NCBI RefSeq assembly: GCF_034344865.1
Contig: NZ_CP133774.1
Span: 5,642,001-5,706,000, forward strand
DNA length: 64,000 nucleotides
Direction of reading: 5' to 3'
From: Pseudomonas sp. 10S4
Lineage (GTDB): Bacteria; Pseudomonadota; Gammaproteobacteria; Pseudomonadales; Pseudomonadaceae
The notes beneath the pieces are model-generated. The model saw only the letters and a list, made by a program, of their open reading frames with translations. It did not search any database and had not been told where the DNA came from. Both the position numbers and the translations under genes were made by a program. Shown piece after piece: positions 56,633 through 64,000 of this stretch. Numbering within the stretch: position 1 is the stretch's first letter; each line of letters opens with the position of its first letter.

Positions 56633-57488
56633 CAACTGGCTCGGCGAGCAAGCCCGGCTCAATCGCGTACTGATCCTGGCCCTCGACAGCCTCGCCGAGC
56701 CCAACCCGGTCACGTCGTTGTACAGCGCCGGCCTGATGCAGCGCTCGGTGCAACTCTATCGAGGCACCCAATACGCCGAGTTCGCCCCCATCAGCCCTTG
56801 GCTGACCGAACTGCCCAGCGCCGACGCCGAGGCCTTCCGTAAGTTGCTGGACGAGCCACAGCGCAACTGGGGCTGGATCGGCAGCATGGATAAGGCTGAC
56901 CTCGACAGCCTGACCCAACACTGGCGAGCGCGGATGGTCATTGACGAAGACGGCGAGCGCTCGCTGTTCCGCTTCCAGGATAATCGCGTCATTGCCCGAT
57001 GCATTGCCAACTTGAGCGAAACCGAACGGCCGGTCCTGTTAGGCCCGATCAGCAGCGTGCTGTATTGGGATGAGGAACAGTGGAAAAGTGCGGATAACGC
57101 CAAGCCTGGGATGTACCCGGTGCCGAATCCGGCGCCGTGGTTGCGCATTCCAAACTCTCCCGACCGCAGTCGCAGCATCCTGCGCGAAAACCTGAAACGC
57201 TGGCTGCTGGTGTATCACGTCGAAGCCGCCGCCAAACTTTCCGAAACCCGCAACGTTCGCGAATGGCTGGAAGAACAGATGGACCTGCTTGACGCCTGGC
57301 ACTGGAACACGCCGGAACAACGTGAGTTCATGCTCAGCCTGCGACTTGACCCCAAATGCGCGGATGACGTCGCTTGGCAGCCATTGCCGGGTGAGACGCC
57401 AGAGCAGCATTTTGCGCGGACCCAGCGGGTGTTTGATGCGAGTGTGGGTAAGTCTGAGCGTTTTTGCGCGGACCCAGCGGGTGTTTGA
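56616..57488 (+). CDS. DUF4123 T6SS adaptor/chaperone (island 2), C-terminus altered by tandem duplication
   Basis: A DUF4123-type adaptor (MSDALNNWLGEQARLNR; LFRFQDNRVIARCI) of about 290 residues. It starts inside the intended vgrG stop (ATGA). Its last codons run into a 52-base tandem duplication (57410-57512). Without it the protein would end KSERE with a stop at 57519, overlapping a GTG; with it the first copy reads on to KSERFCADPAGV, stop 57488. It should load the lipase onto VgrG-2. Confidence 0.85.
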   Translation: MSDALNNWLGEQARLNRVLILALDSLAEPNPVTSLYSAGLMQRSVQLYRGTQYAEFAPISPWLTELPSADAEAFRKLLDEPQRNWGWIGSMDKADLDSLTQHWRARMVIDEDGERSLFRFQDNRVIARCIANLSETERPVLLGPISSVLYWDEEQWKSADNAKPGMYPVPNPAPWLRIPNSPDRSRSILRENLKRWLLVYHVEAAAKLSETRNVREWLEEQMDLLDAWHWNTPEQREFMLSLRLDPKCADDVAWQPLPGETPEQHFARTQRVFDASVGKSERFCADPAGV

Positions 57489-57512
57489 TGCGAGTGTGGG
57501 TAAGTCTGAGCG
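57410..57512 (+). repeat. 52-bp tandem duplication in the adaptor 3' end
   Basis: Units 57410-57460 and 57462-57512 are identical over 51 bases (TTTTGCGCGGACCCAG...AGTCTGAGCG), one T between. The period of 52 is not a multiple of three, so it shifts the reading frame. Confidence 0.95.
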
Positions 57513-57535
57513 TGAGTGAAGTTGTGGGTTTTTGT

Positions 57536-58321
57536 GTGGCTAAGCAGCTGTTGAGTCGCTTGCCTTGGGCGTTTGCTTTGGCAGGAGCGGTTTCCGGGTG
57601 TTCGGCCATCAAGCCTGCTGACAGTTTTACGCTGCTGACGGAGTTGCCACCGGGGTTCAAATTTAAAGGTGAGGCCTCCTACGTTCCTCGCACGGGGGAA
57701 AGCTGCACAGTCCCGGCTCGCGAGGGAAGAAACTACCCAGGCAAAAAGTTTTATAAACAAGATCTTAGTAACGAAGCGCAGACAGCAAACTTTGAAGTCC
57801 CACTGACTAGTAACGAAGATGGCTGCCCGTTGGTGCTTGATAACTTTGCATATCAGGTTGACGCGAAATATGGAGCTGCCCGGCTCGATTTGGGCAGGGC
57901 ATTCACGGGGGTTTCCTTTCGGGATGGATCCACAGAAGCGCCAAGCCCTCCTCCTGTACTGGTATTGCAAAAGCAGTGCGAATGGTTATTTCGCACTGAG
58001 GGGCCTGATCGTTACATTGGGAAAATTCTGAAATGCAAGTCTGTTGCCGCACCCGATCAGGCAAATGACTCTAGTGTAAAAGGTCCCATGCAACGTGCAG
58101 AGTTCGCGGGAAAGACGATAAAAGTAGTGTTCAATATTTCAAGCGTGGAAAGACCAGCTGTTGGCGACAATTGGGTGCAATTCCCCAGTGGTTGGAAACG
58201 TTGTATGGGGGATAGTCTTGAGGACGCTTACGCGTTTTGTAGAGGCAATACTACTGACTTCAAGCCCTTTAAAATGCCAGATGGACGTGATTGCACCGTC
58301 TATCCCAACTGCACCGAATAA
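57536..58321 (+). CDS. Lipoprotein, probable immunity protein to the lipase effector (first paralogue)
   Basis: About 261 residues with a lipoprotein signal ending ALAGAVSGC (Cys22) and a soluble domain; no known enzyme motif. The paralogue at 58332 is similar throughout (CEWLFRT, DRYI, CMG, YAFCRGNTTDFKPFKMPDGR). Two such lipoproteins directly before a T6SS lipase match the periplasmic Tli immunity proteins of phospholipase effectors. GTG 57536 is my start choice; GTG 57512, overlapping the ancestral adaptor stop, is also possible. Confidence 0.72.
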   Translation: MAKQLLSRLPWAFALAGAVSGCSAIKPADSFTLLTELPPGFKFKGEASYVPRTGESCTVPAREGRNYPGKKFYKQDLSNEAQTANFEVPLTSNEDGCPLVLDNFAYQVDAKYGAARLDLGRAFTGVSFRDGSTEAPSPPPVLVLQKQCEWLFRTEGPDRYIGKILKCKSVAAPDQANDSSVKGPMQRAEFAGKTIKVVFNISSVERPAVGDNWVQFPSGWKRCMGDSLEDAYAFCRGNTTDFKPFKMPDGRDCTVYPNCTE

Positions 58322-58331
58322 GGACTATAAA

Positions 58332-59125
58332 ATGTTTTATCGAGAATTTTTCACTGGACTTGTTCGAATAGCGGTCATCGGCTTAGGGACGCTGGGGGCT
58401 GCTGGTTGCTCCGTCGCGCAACAGGATAGCTTCACGCTAATCACTGAACTGCCACCTGGATTCAAATTTAAAGGTGAAGCCTCTTACGTACCTCGCACGG
58501 GGAAAACTGCACAGTCCCGGCTCGCGATGGAAGAAACTACCCAGGCAAAAAGTTTTTTGAACAAAAGCTTAGTAACGAAGCGCAAACAGCACAATTTGAA
58601 ATTCCGCTAACCAGTAATGAAGGTGGTTGCCCCTTGGTACTTGATAACTTCGGATATCAGGTTGACGCTAAGTACGGAGCCGCTCGGCTCGATTTAGGCA
58701 GGGCGTTCACAGGGATTTCTTTTCAGGATGGGTCTGCAGAGGCTTCAAGTCCTCCACCTGTCTTAGTATTGCAAAAGCAGTGCGAATGGTTGTTCCGCAC
58801 TGCCGGGCCGGATCGTTACATTGAAAAGATTTTGAAGTGCAAGTCCGTTGCAACGCCAGACAAGACGGGTGACACCATTATAAAAGGCCCCATGCAACGC
58901 GTTCAATTCGCGGAAAAGACTATCAAAGTCGTATTTTCAATGGCGGAGGAAGAAACTCCATATATGGGAGATACATGGGTTAAATTCCCCGAAGGCTGGA
59001 AGCGGTGTATGGGAAAAAGCCTAGATGATCCTTATGCGTTTTGTCGTGGCAATACTACTGACTTCAAGCCCTTTAAAATGCCGGATGGACGCGATTGTAC
59101 CGTCTACCCACACTGTACTGAATAA
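58332..59125 (+). pseudogene. Second probable immunity lipoprotein, one-base deletion in a G run
   Basis: A paralogue of the gene just upstream: signal VIGLGTLGAAGC (Cys26), then SFTLITELPPGFKFKGEASY. At 58499-58502 it has four Gs where the first copy has five, which throws the frame; the frame returns as ARDGRNYPGKKF if a G is added and runs to 59125 (about 264 residues). As sequenced it stops at 58610. The intact downstream part is kept free of stops, which speaks for a recent change or an error. Confidence 0.72.
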
Positions 59126-59136
59126 GGATATTTTTT

Positions 59137-61227
59137 ATGGAGCCAACGGTGCCTTGCGACCCACTCTTAAGTGAAAAATCAGAAGCATGCCCCTTGCGGG
59201 GAGACTGGATCAGTTTTCAATTAGTTGATGAGACTGGTGATGGCAAGCCATATGCAGGCCTTTCCTATGTTCTTCAGGACAGCTCTAATCAAAAATACCC
59301 TGGAGTGCTAGACGCCAACGGGGCTGCGAAGGTTATCAATCACTACCAAGGGCCCGTAGTTCTGCATATTGACGCTGCCTATGCAGGAACTGAGGACTTT
59401 TATAGCGCGCTCGCCCAAAGAAAAAGTTATCCGCTTCCCATAACAGAACTTCAGGTAAGAGCGGAAAAAAGCCGTTTTGTTCGCAAAGATGGCTTGCGTG
59501 TAGAAAACAATCCAGCGAAGGGAAAGACAAATCAGTTCTTTCACGTTGAAGTAAGTGATCTTGTGAAAAGCTCTGCACACCTACCGCCAATCTCTCCACG
59601 AAAACACCCTCCAAATTTCAATTTACTCAAAGCCATGGGTGACCTCGGATTTGGACAAGAGGAAGCGGAGCTCTACGGACTTTGCTTGCTGCCTAACAAA
59701 AATACCGTTCTTGAAGTTCGACCGCTACGGGCATTTCGCCCAATGCTATCGAAAGATAATAAATTCAGCGCCTTGAACTTATACCAGTTATCTTTATTTG
59801 CCAGCTTGAGCTACAGCAACTTCGGTCAAGCACCATTCGAAAAGCCATTCGACACGATATCATTCCCACTAGACCCGAGCGTCGGATACTTGTTCGGAAA
59901 CGGACTTGCAAGTTTCAGAGAAACTTGGAAGGTCAACAAAGACCAAACCACTGCTTACTACCCGTTATATGAAGATGTGGCTTACTCGAAGCGATTTGAA
60001 ATCCTCCCTTTCGATCCAAAACTGTATGACCAAAATAAACTTGAACTGGGCCCCGACCAAGATTACCCTTCCAAATGGCACTTCTTTGATGATGGAGAAG
60101 CTAAAGGTGGCACCAACACACAGGCTTTTATAACTCATCACGACGAAGTTGTTTTAATTTCCGTCCGAGGAACAGCGGAACCGATGGACTTCTTGCGAGA
60201 CACTGACGCGGAGCAAGTGCACTTTGAAGAGGGCGTAGGCAAAGCACACAAAGGCTTCTACGAAGCTTACAAGGCAATGAGTGAATTTGTTCAGACTTAT
60301 CTTCAACAGTTTCACATCAATCAAAAAGTCATTATTTGCGGCCATAGTCTTGGAGGAGCCATTGCTACTTTACTCGCAGAAGCGCTACGACGCAGTCCCA
60401 AAAAATATGACATCCTTCTTTACACCTACGGTTCCCCACGAGCCGGCGACGCCGATTTCGTAGCGGGTGCCAAAGAGCTTGCCCATCACCGCATGGTCAA
60501 CAACAATGATCCAATCCCCAGTGTTCCAGCACCGTGGATGAACACTCGCAAAAGTATCTGGCTGCCCGGCGTAATCCTCAGTTTTATCACTGCTCCGGTC
60601 GGCGCACTCATCTTCGCTATTGGTCTGACGCGAACCGGTGGTGCTCCCTACAAGCATCACGGTGAACTGCATCATTTCATGCCCGTTCATTTTAAAGGAC
60701 GTGATCAATCTTCAATTCTCTGGGACCCTGGCTGTGACTCCATCGAACAGGCAGCTTGCACAACAGCGTTGAAAAAAATTGAAGACCTTCCCGACAGAGA
60801 CGCTTTTTGGCTGCAAGCGATACAGATGGGAAACCACTTCATGGTGCCCTCGTACATTCCAAACTCATGGGCAACACTGCGACGCTGGCAGCAAACCCAA
60901 AAGACTGGCACGACGATTGTGACGGAGACTGAATACAAACAAGTGTCCTTCGAACTACAGGAAATGCAGATTCGTTTGAAAGACAAAGAGTCCCAACTGA
61001 AGTCTGGCGACCATTCTGATCGCATGGCAAACAATCAAGACCTTGGTGCATTGAGAGCCGAAATAGGACGTTTGAATACTTCGGGAGAACGACTGAACAC
61101 GCTCAAGTTCCATAACTTGACACCCGAAGAAGTTTACGGTTCCGCTACCCACGCGCCTGAACATGAGCTCAACGTAGAACGCTGGATGGCGAAAAAGAAA
61201 ATAAAATCGAAGTCCAAACCGCTATGA
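59137..61227 (+). CDS. T6SS lipase effector with class-3 lipase domain (Tle-type)
   Basis: A 696-residue protein without signal peptide. The alpha/beta-hydrolase nucleophile is Ser404 in ICGHSLGGAIATLLAEAL (GxSxG), with candidate acid in NNNDPIPSVPAPW and His in KHHGELHHF, the class-3 lipase layout (as in Tle2-like effectors). A hydrophobic stretch (LPGVILSFITAPVGALIFAI, about 474-493) may hold it in membranes. A coiled coil lies near the C-terminus. It is the last gene behind vgrG, adaptor and two lipoproteins, so it should hydrolyse phospholipids of rival cells. Confidence 0.88.
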   Translation: MEPTVPCDPLLSEKSEACPLRGDWISFQLVDETGDGKPYAGLSYVLQDSSNQKYPGVLDANGAAKVINHYQGPVVLHIDAAYAGTEDFYSALAQRKSYPLPITELQVRAEKSRFVRKDGLRVENNPAKGKTNQFFHVEVSDLVKSSAHLPPISPRKHPPNFNLLKAMGDLGFGQEEAELYGLCLLPNKNTVLEVRPLRAFRPMLSKDNKFSALNLYQLSLFASLSYSNFGQAPFEKPFDTISFPLDPSVGYLFGNGLASFRETWKVNKDQTTAYYPLYEDVAYSKRFEILPFDPKLYDQNKLELGPDQDYPSKWHFFDDGEAKGGTNTQAFITHHDEVVLISVRGTAEPMDFLRDTDAEQVHFEEGVGKAHKGFYEAYKAMSEFVQTYLQQFHINQKVIICGHSLGGAIATLLAEALRRSPKKYDILLYTYGSPRAGDADFVAGAKELAHHRMVNNNDPIPSVPAPWMNTRKSIWLPGVILSFITAPVGALIFAIGLTRTGGAPYKHHGELHHFMPVHFKGRDQSSILWDPGCDSIEQAACTTALKKIEDLPDRDAFWLQAIQMGNHFMVPSYIPNSWATLRRWQQTQKTGTTIVTETEYKQVSFELQEMQIRLKDKESQLKSGDHSDRMANNQDLGALRAEIGRLNTSGERLNTLKFHNLTPEEVYGSATHAPEHELNVERWMAKKKIKSKSKPL

Positions 61228-61298
61228 TTCCTAAAGCGGGCAGCAGTGAACTGAGAACAGCATAGCATTCAGGACCAAATGACTAAGCATGCTCCCAA

Positions 61299-61327
61299 CG
61301 AGCCAGCGTCGATAAGATGCTGGCTCG
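61299..61327 (+). terminator. Hairpin after the lipase gene
   Basis: CGAGCCAGC and GCTGGCTCG with an 11-base loop, 72 bases past the lipase stop. Its T-run is poor, so it is only a likely terminator. Confidence 0.5.
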
Positions 61328-61391
61328 TAAAGCGCGCCAAACCGAGATTGAAATGAATAGCCAACTTATAAATCGGGGGCCCTCAGGTACG

Positions 61392-61979
61392 TTGACCATT
61401 AAAAAGTTTTTCTTATCGCGTGGCTTGTATTATTTTGCGTTCAAATATTCGCTGGGCAACCCAAGTTAATCACTAAGTTCGACTGTAAATCAGGAGCTAA
61501 AAGCACGGTAAGTTTGCTACGCGGCTCACCCATTGCTGACTCTTTCATCTATAAAATCCGTCACGCGAAGGAAACCAACTATTTATATGACGATGCCGGC
61601 TCATCCCGAGGAAGCAATGTGCAATGGCAATGCATCTCAAACCAGAACAACTCCAACCTGTTAGTGCTTTCAGGGGAGTTCACTTCAAATTTCCTACAGG
61701 GCGCCCTATTCTATTTCGACTCGGCGGGCGGGCGGGCGGGCGGGCGGGCGGGCGGGCGGGCGAATTGAACGCATCAATTTCGCCGAAAGGAACCGTCCTC
61801 GCTGGATAAAACTATCCAAACAGGGCGTTCAAGTTATTTTCGAAAATACCGGCAACGAAAGCTCGCATAAATATTTGAGTTACGGAAAAAATGGGGTGTA
61901 CCTAGAGCTTGACGAAATCCCAGCGGCTTCAAGTGGAGACGGTGAAAGACTGATTGAGCTGAACAGTTTTAAACCGTGA
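61392..61979 (+). pseudogene. Periplasmic protein gene broken by a (GGCG)10 tract and a short A run
   Basis: With one A added to the A5 run 61401-61405, TTG 61392 opens a signal-peptide protein (KVFLIAWLVLFCVQIFAG). It runs through YLYDDAGSSRGSNVQWQC and SGEFTSNFLQGALFYFDS to the tract 61723-61762. After the tract the other frame resumes as RIERINFAERNRPRWIKLSK and ends at 61979. Three repeat units would read DSAGGRIERINF in frame; ten units are 28 bases longer and shift the frame. The domain (GEF.SN.LQG ... ER..FAERNRP) resembles a widespread periplasmic family of unknown function and the protein at 63459. It is possibly an immunity-like protein. Confidence 0.65.
61723..61762 (+). repeat. 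Tetranucleotide microsatellite, (GGCG)10
   Basis: Forty bases of GGCG repeated ten times, followed by AATT, inside the periplasmic gene. A four-base unit is the classical form for slipped-strand phase variation. Units 3, 6 or 9 would be in frame; 10 is not. Confidence 0.92.
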
Positions 61980-62097
61980 AATCGATGTGAACAGTGGTAT
62001 CCCGCATGCACCTCGGCACGATCTGATTGCATATGCCAGGAGCGCCGCAAACAAGTAAACTCCCGCCTCACCAAGAAAGGACTTCGGATTCAACGTC

Positions 62098-62750
62098 ATG
62101 GAATTGCAATTCACTATTACGCCCAAACACACACAGGTCAGGGTCAATGAACAGCTTGAGCAGGAAATGCTCAAGGATGACCAACTGCAGGCCCGCATGC
62201 TGGGCTATGTCATGCGCTTTCAGAACCTTTTGCTCGGGCCGCTACTTTTTCTTCTGGGCCTGGCTGGCGGCATGCTGGCGATCTACCTCCCCGCGCGCGA
62301 GTTCAGCCCTCAGAAGATCATCTCCATGGCGCTGTTCGGGGTGATCTTCGTAGTGATCTGGTGGTTCTGCTCCGGCCGCCTACTTAGCAAGTTACGCGAA
62401 CGTATTGCCGACAACCGTGCGAAGCCGCGCGCGCCTTTTCGCCGCGCAAACCAACGTCTGATCGAAATGAAACTGCGCATTCCCCTCAAGGCTGTCGAAG
62501 GTGCTTATCGCCTGCGACTCGACGACCACGGTTTCACCCTGATTAATGCCAAGGGAGGTAAAGGAGGTTTGGCTTGGGGGAGATTGTGCGCCTGAAGGTC
62601 ACGCCCGATTTCTACTCAGTTGCCTGCGTCAAACTGGATCGCAAGGGCAAATACTTTCACATTCCCAGGTACAGTAATGACATGGACGCGGACCAGTACC
62701 ATCAGGGTTTGGAGCTGTTCTTGAGCCGAGTGCCCGCCTCTGCCATCTGA
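62098..62750 (+). pseudogene. Two-helix membrane protein (YcxB-like), one-base deletion in a G run
   Basis: MELQFTITPKHTQVRV is followed by two membrane helices (LLLGPLLFLLGLAGGMLAIY and IISMALFGVIFVVIWWF) and a cytoplasmic domain with YRLRLDDHGFTLI. At the G5 run 62576-62580 the frame breaks and stops at 62595. One more G gives EIVRLKVTPDFYSVACVKLD and on to the stop at 62750, about 217 residues. The fold order resembles YcxB-like proteins of unknown role. It lies behind the T6SS island and could be an accessory membrane protein. Confidence 0.65.
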
Positions 62751-62751
62751 A

Positions 62752-62773
62752 GCCTGCCCCACAGGAGGCAGGC
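62752..62773 (+). terminator. Hairpin after the membrane-protein gene
   Basis: GCCTGCC, eight-base loop, GGCAGGC, then GTGTTT. Two bases past the stop of the repaired reading frame, which supports that frame as the true one. Confidence 0.55.
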
Positions 62774-62787
62774 GTGTTTCAGCGGTG

Positions 62788-63084
62788 TCAGACCGGCGCC
62801 TTCCACCCCAACATCCGCTGCTGCGCAACCTGCAACAGATCACACCCATCCTGCGTCAACAAATACAGCGCATGGGTAATGTGTGGAATGTCCTGCACAT
62901 CGCCGTCCTTGAAGCAGTGGCAATGAAGCGTTTCCAGCAAATTGCTGCCTGCACGGACTCGTTGTAGAGCGGCTTCGAGAATGTCTTGGGGATTGGCCTC
63001 GGTGTCGATGACCAAGGGGTTTGTGTCGGTGACGCTACTTTTGATAGAGCGATAGCGATCAGGAAAGGCATTTAGCGTTGGCAT
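62788..63084 (-). CDS. Small conserved protein, 98 aa, copy 2 of duplicated module
   Basis: Near-identical to 53721-54017: only His-to-Gln, Ile-to-Val and Ala-to-Val changes in 98 residues, while the DNA carries about a dozen differences, mostly silent. The gene is transcribed towards the T6SS island 2 genes. The structured leader (63087-63370) lies upstream. Function unknown; its repeated place after each island hints at a link to T6SS cargo or its control. Confidence 0.75.
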   Translation of the reverse strand: MPTLNAFPDRYRSIKSSVTDTNPLVIDTEANPQDILEAALQRVRAGSNLLETLHCHCFKDGDVQDIPHITHALYLLTQDGCDLLQVAQQRMLGWKAPV

Positions 63085-63086
63085 AG

Positions 63087-63370
63087 TGATTACTCGATGA
63101 TTAGTAAATTACCGCCAGCACCGTGACCAAACGATGGGAGGCGGACTGTGTACAGGCTTGGTCAACCGATACCATCAACTCGGCTCGCCCGAAGGCGTCC
63201 TGCACACAGCCGCCATTGCAACGCACTACGAAGACATAGAAGTCCGCAGGGCGAATGATGGCACACATATGTGCGATGGCATCAGGTGACCAAACCCGAT
63301 CGCTGATTTTGCAGCGAAGCCAAACAGTAAACGCTGCGGGCAGGCCGGCGAAAGACGACAAAGCGTCCAA
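63087..63370 (-). ncRNA. Structured leader RNA upstream of the 98-aa gene, copy 2
   Basis: Arms 63298-63276 and 63175-63153 (23 nt each) enclose exactly 100 nt, as in copy 1. Relative to copy 1 the inner eight pairs have changed on both sides (GAGAACAG/CTGTTCTC becomes GATGCCAT/ATGGTATC on the minus strand). Pairs 2, 5 and 18 are G-U only if the minus strand is the RNA. The hairpin CATCG-8-CGGTG (63136-63119) also keeps pairing by a wobble. Likeness to copy 1 continues to about 63430. Confidence 0.6.
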
Positions 63371-63458
63371 GCTTGTAGGACCGGGACGAAGCTGTCTTAG
63401 GATTTGTTACGACTGACGAGTAGCGCTGTAGGACCTGACAAAAAGAAGGGATTCACCA

Positions 63459-63995
63459 ATGAAAACACCCTGGAAATACCTCTTCGCAGCACTGCTCACC
63501 ACCCCGGCCTACGCGCAACCGCTCAAGCCCATCCTCACCTGTCCTTTAGCCGATAACACCAAGGTGTCGCTGTTGGCCGAACCCGCCGAAGACGGACAGC
63601 GCTTATTCATAAAACTCGACGGCAAAACCCACATCGCCTTCACCGACATGCCTCAATCAGATTTCGTCGGCCGAATTGTCCTGGCAAAGTGCGTTTCCTC
63701 AAGTTTGATTTTCGCTCTGGAATACGGCTCGCCTTATATGAAAGGCGTGGTGCTGCGCAAAAACCCCATCACCCACACCGTCGAGCAAATCGATTTTTCC
63801 GAGAAAGCCCTGCCCCGTTGGCTCTATCTGGGCCCGCAGCAAATGCGCCTAGTGATCCCAAACGAAGGCTATGAAGTCCCGAACAAGTTCTTGCTCTACG
63901 ACTACATCACCGGCCAAGGTGAGCCCGAAACCGCCATTGGAATTGACACACTCCCCAATGCGCACGGCTTCAAGGTCGTGCACCTGGGGAAGTAA
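63459..63995 (+). CDS. Secreted periplasmic protein of unknown function
   Basis: A 178-residue protein with a signal peptide (WKYLFAALLTTPAYA, cleavage after Ala19) and no known catalytic motif. Its middle (VEQIDFSEKALPRWLYL) matches, in order, the region RIERINFAERNRPRWIKL of the protein broken by the GGCG tract at 61392-61979, so the two are of one family. It is a possible immunity or surface protein. The gene ends five bases before the window edge. Confidence 0.78.
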   Translation: MKTPWKYLFAALLTTPAYAQPLKPILTCPLADNTKVSLLAEPAEDGQRLFIKLDGKTHIAFTDMPQSDFVGRIVLAKCVSSSLIFALEYGSPYMKGVVLRKNPITHTVEQIDFSEKALPRWLYLGPQQMRLVIPNEGYEVPNKFLLYDYITGQGEPETAIGIDTLPNAHGFKVVHLGK

Positions 63996-64000
63996 CCGCG

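Noticed and set aside
1..64000. CRISPR arrays, tRNA or rRNA genes, prophage
   Set aside because: I saw no regularly spaced repeats, no cloverleaf ending in CCA, and no phage structural genes apart from the T6SS spike proteins.

Overview
The window reads as chromosome of a Pseudomonas of the fluorescens group. The evidence is the mexEF-oprN efflux operon, the complete P. fluorescens-type mannitol operon (mtlR, mtlEFGKDYZ), the many inverted-pair intergenic REP-like elements, and the GC-rich codon use of most genes.

Layout. 1-1.5 kb: a gene cut by the window edge plus small uncertain frames. 1.7-6 kb: a quinone-oxidoreductase-like MDR gene divergent from a LysR regulator, a flavodoxin with a damaged front end, and the sugar-efflux-type transporter sotB. 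6-7 kb: two zinc-ribbon membrane proteins. 7.2-13.1 kb: mexE-mexF-oprN. 13.4-16.7 kb: a three-gene aromatic-acid/fusaric-acid-type efflux operon (FUSC, DUF1656, HlyD). 16.9-18.9 kb: a bestrophin and a TPR protein. 19.2-29.6 kb: a signalling block with a KaiC-like ATPase coupled to a hybrid kinase, and an opposite-strand operon of a triple-receiver kinase, CheR, a receiver-less CheB, a receiver-kinase and a single-domain receiver. 29.9-36.2 kb: a 1258-residue toxin-like protein with an HEVFH zinc-protease motif, a glycosyltransferase and a PI-PLC-like protein. 36.2-46 kb: mannitol uptake and catabolism. 46.2-64 kb: a lytic-transglycosylase-like lipoprotein followed by two orphan type VI secretion (T6SS) vgrG islands.

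The T6SS islands share a nearly identical 1.95-kb vgrG block but carry different tails, DUF4123 adaptors and cargo. Island 1 carries a VasX-like membrane effector and a DUF6708 membrane protein. Island 2 carries a class-3 lipase preceded by two related lipoproteins (probable immunity proteins), then a (GGCG)10-interrupted periplasmic protein gene and further small genes. Each island is followed, on the minus strand, by a duplicated module: a small gene almost unchanged in protein sequence (98 aa) and upstream of it a ~280-nt leader whose 23-bp stem co-varies between copies in a way that fits minus-strand RNA. No T6SS structural genes are in the window.

Many genes have single-base frame disruptions, nine of which are repaired by adding one base, mostly in a short homopolymer run. 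This suggests residual sequencing indels more than mass gene decay, so I join the pieces and say so in each entry. I saw no tRNA, rRNA, CRISPR array, insertion sequence or prophage.
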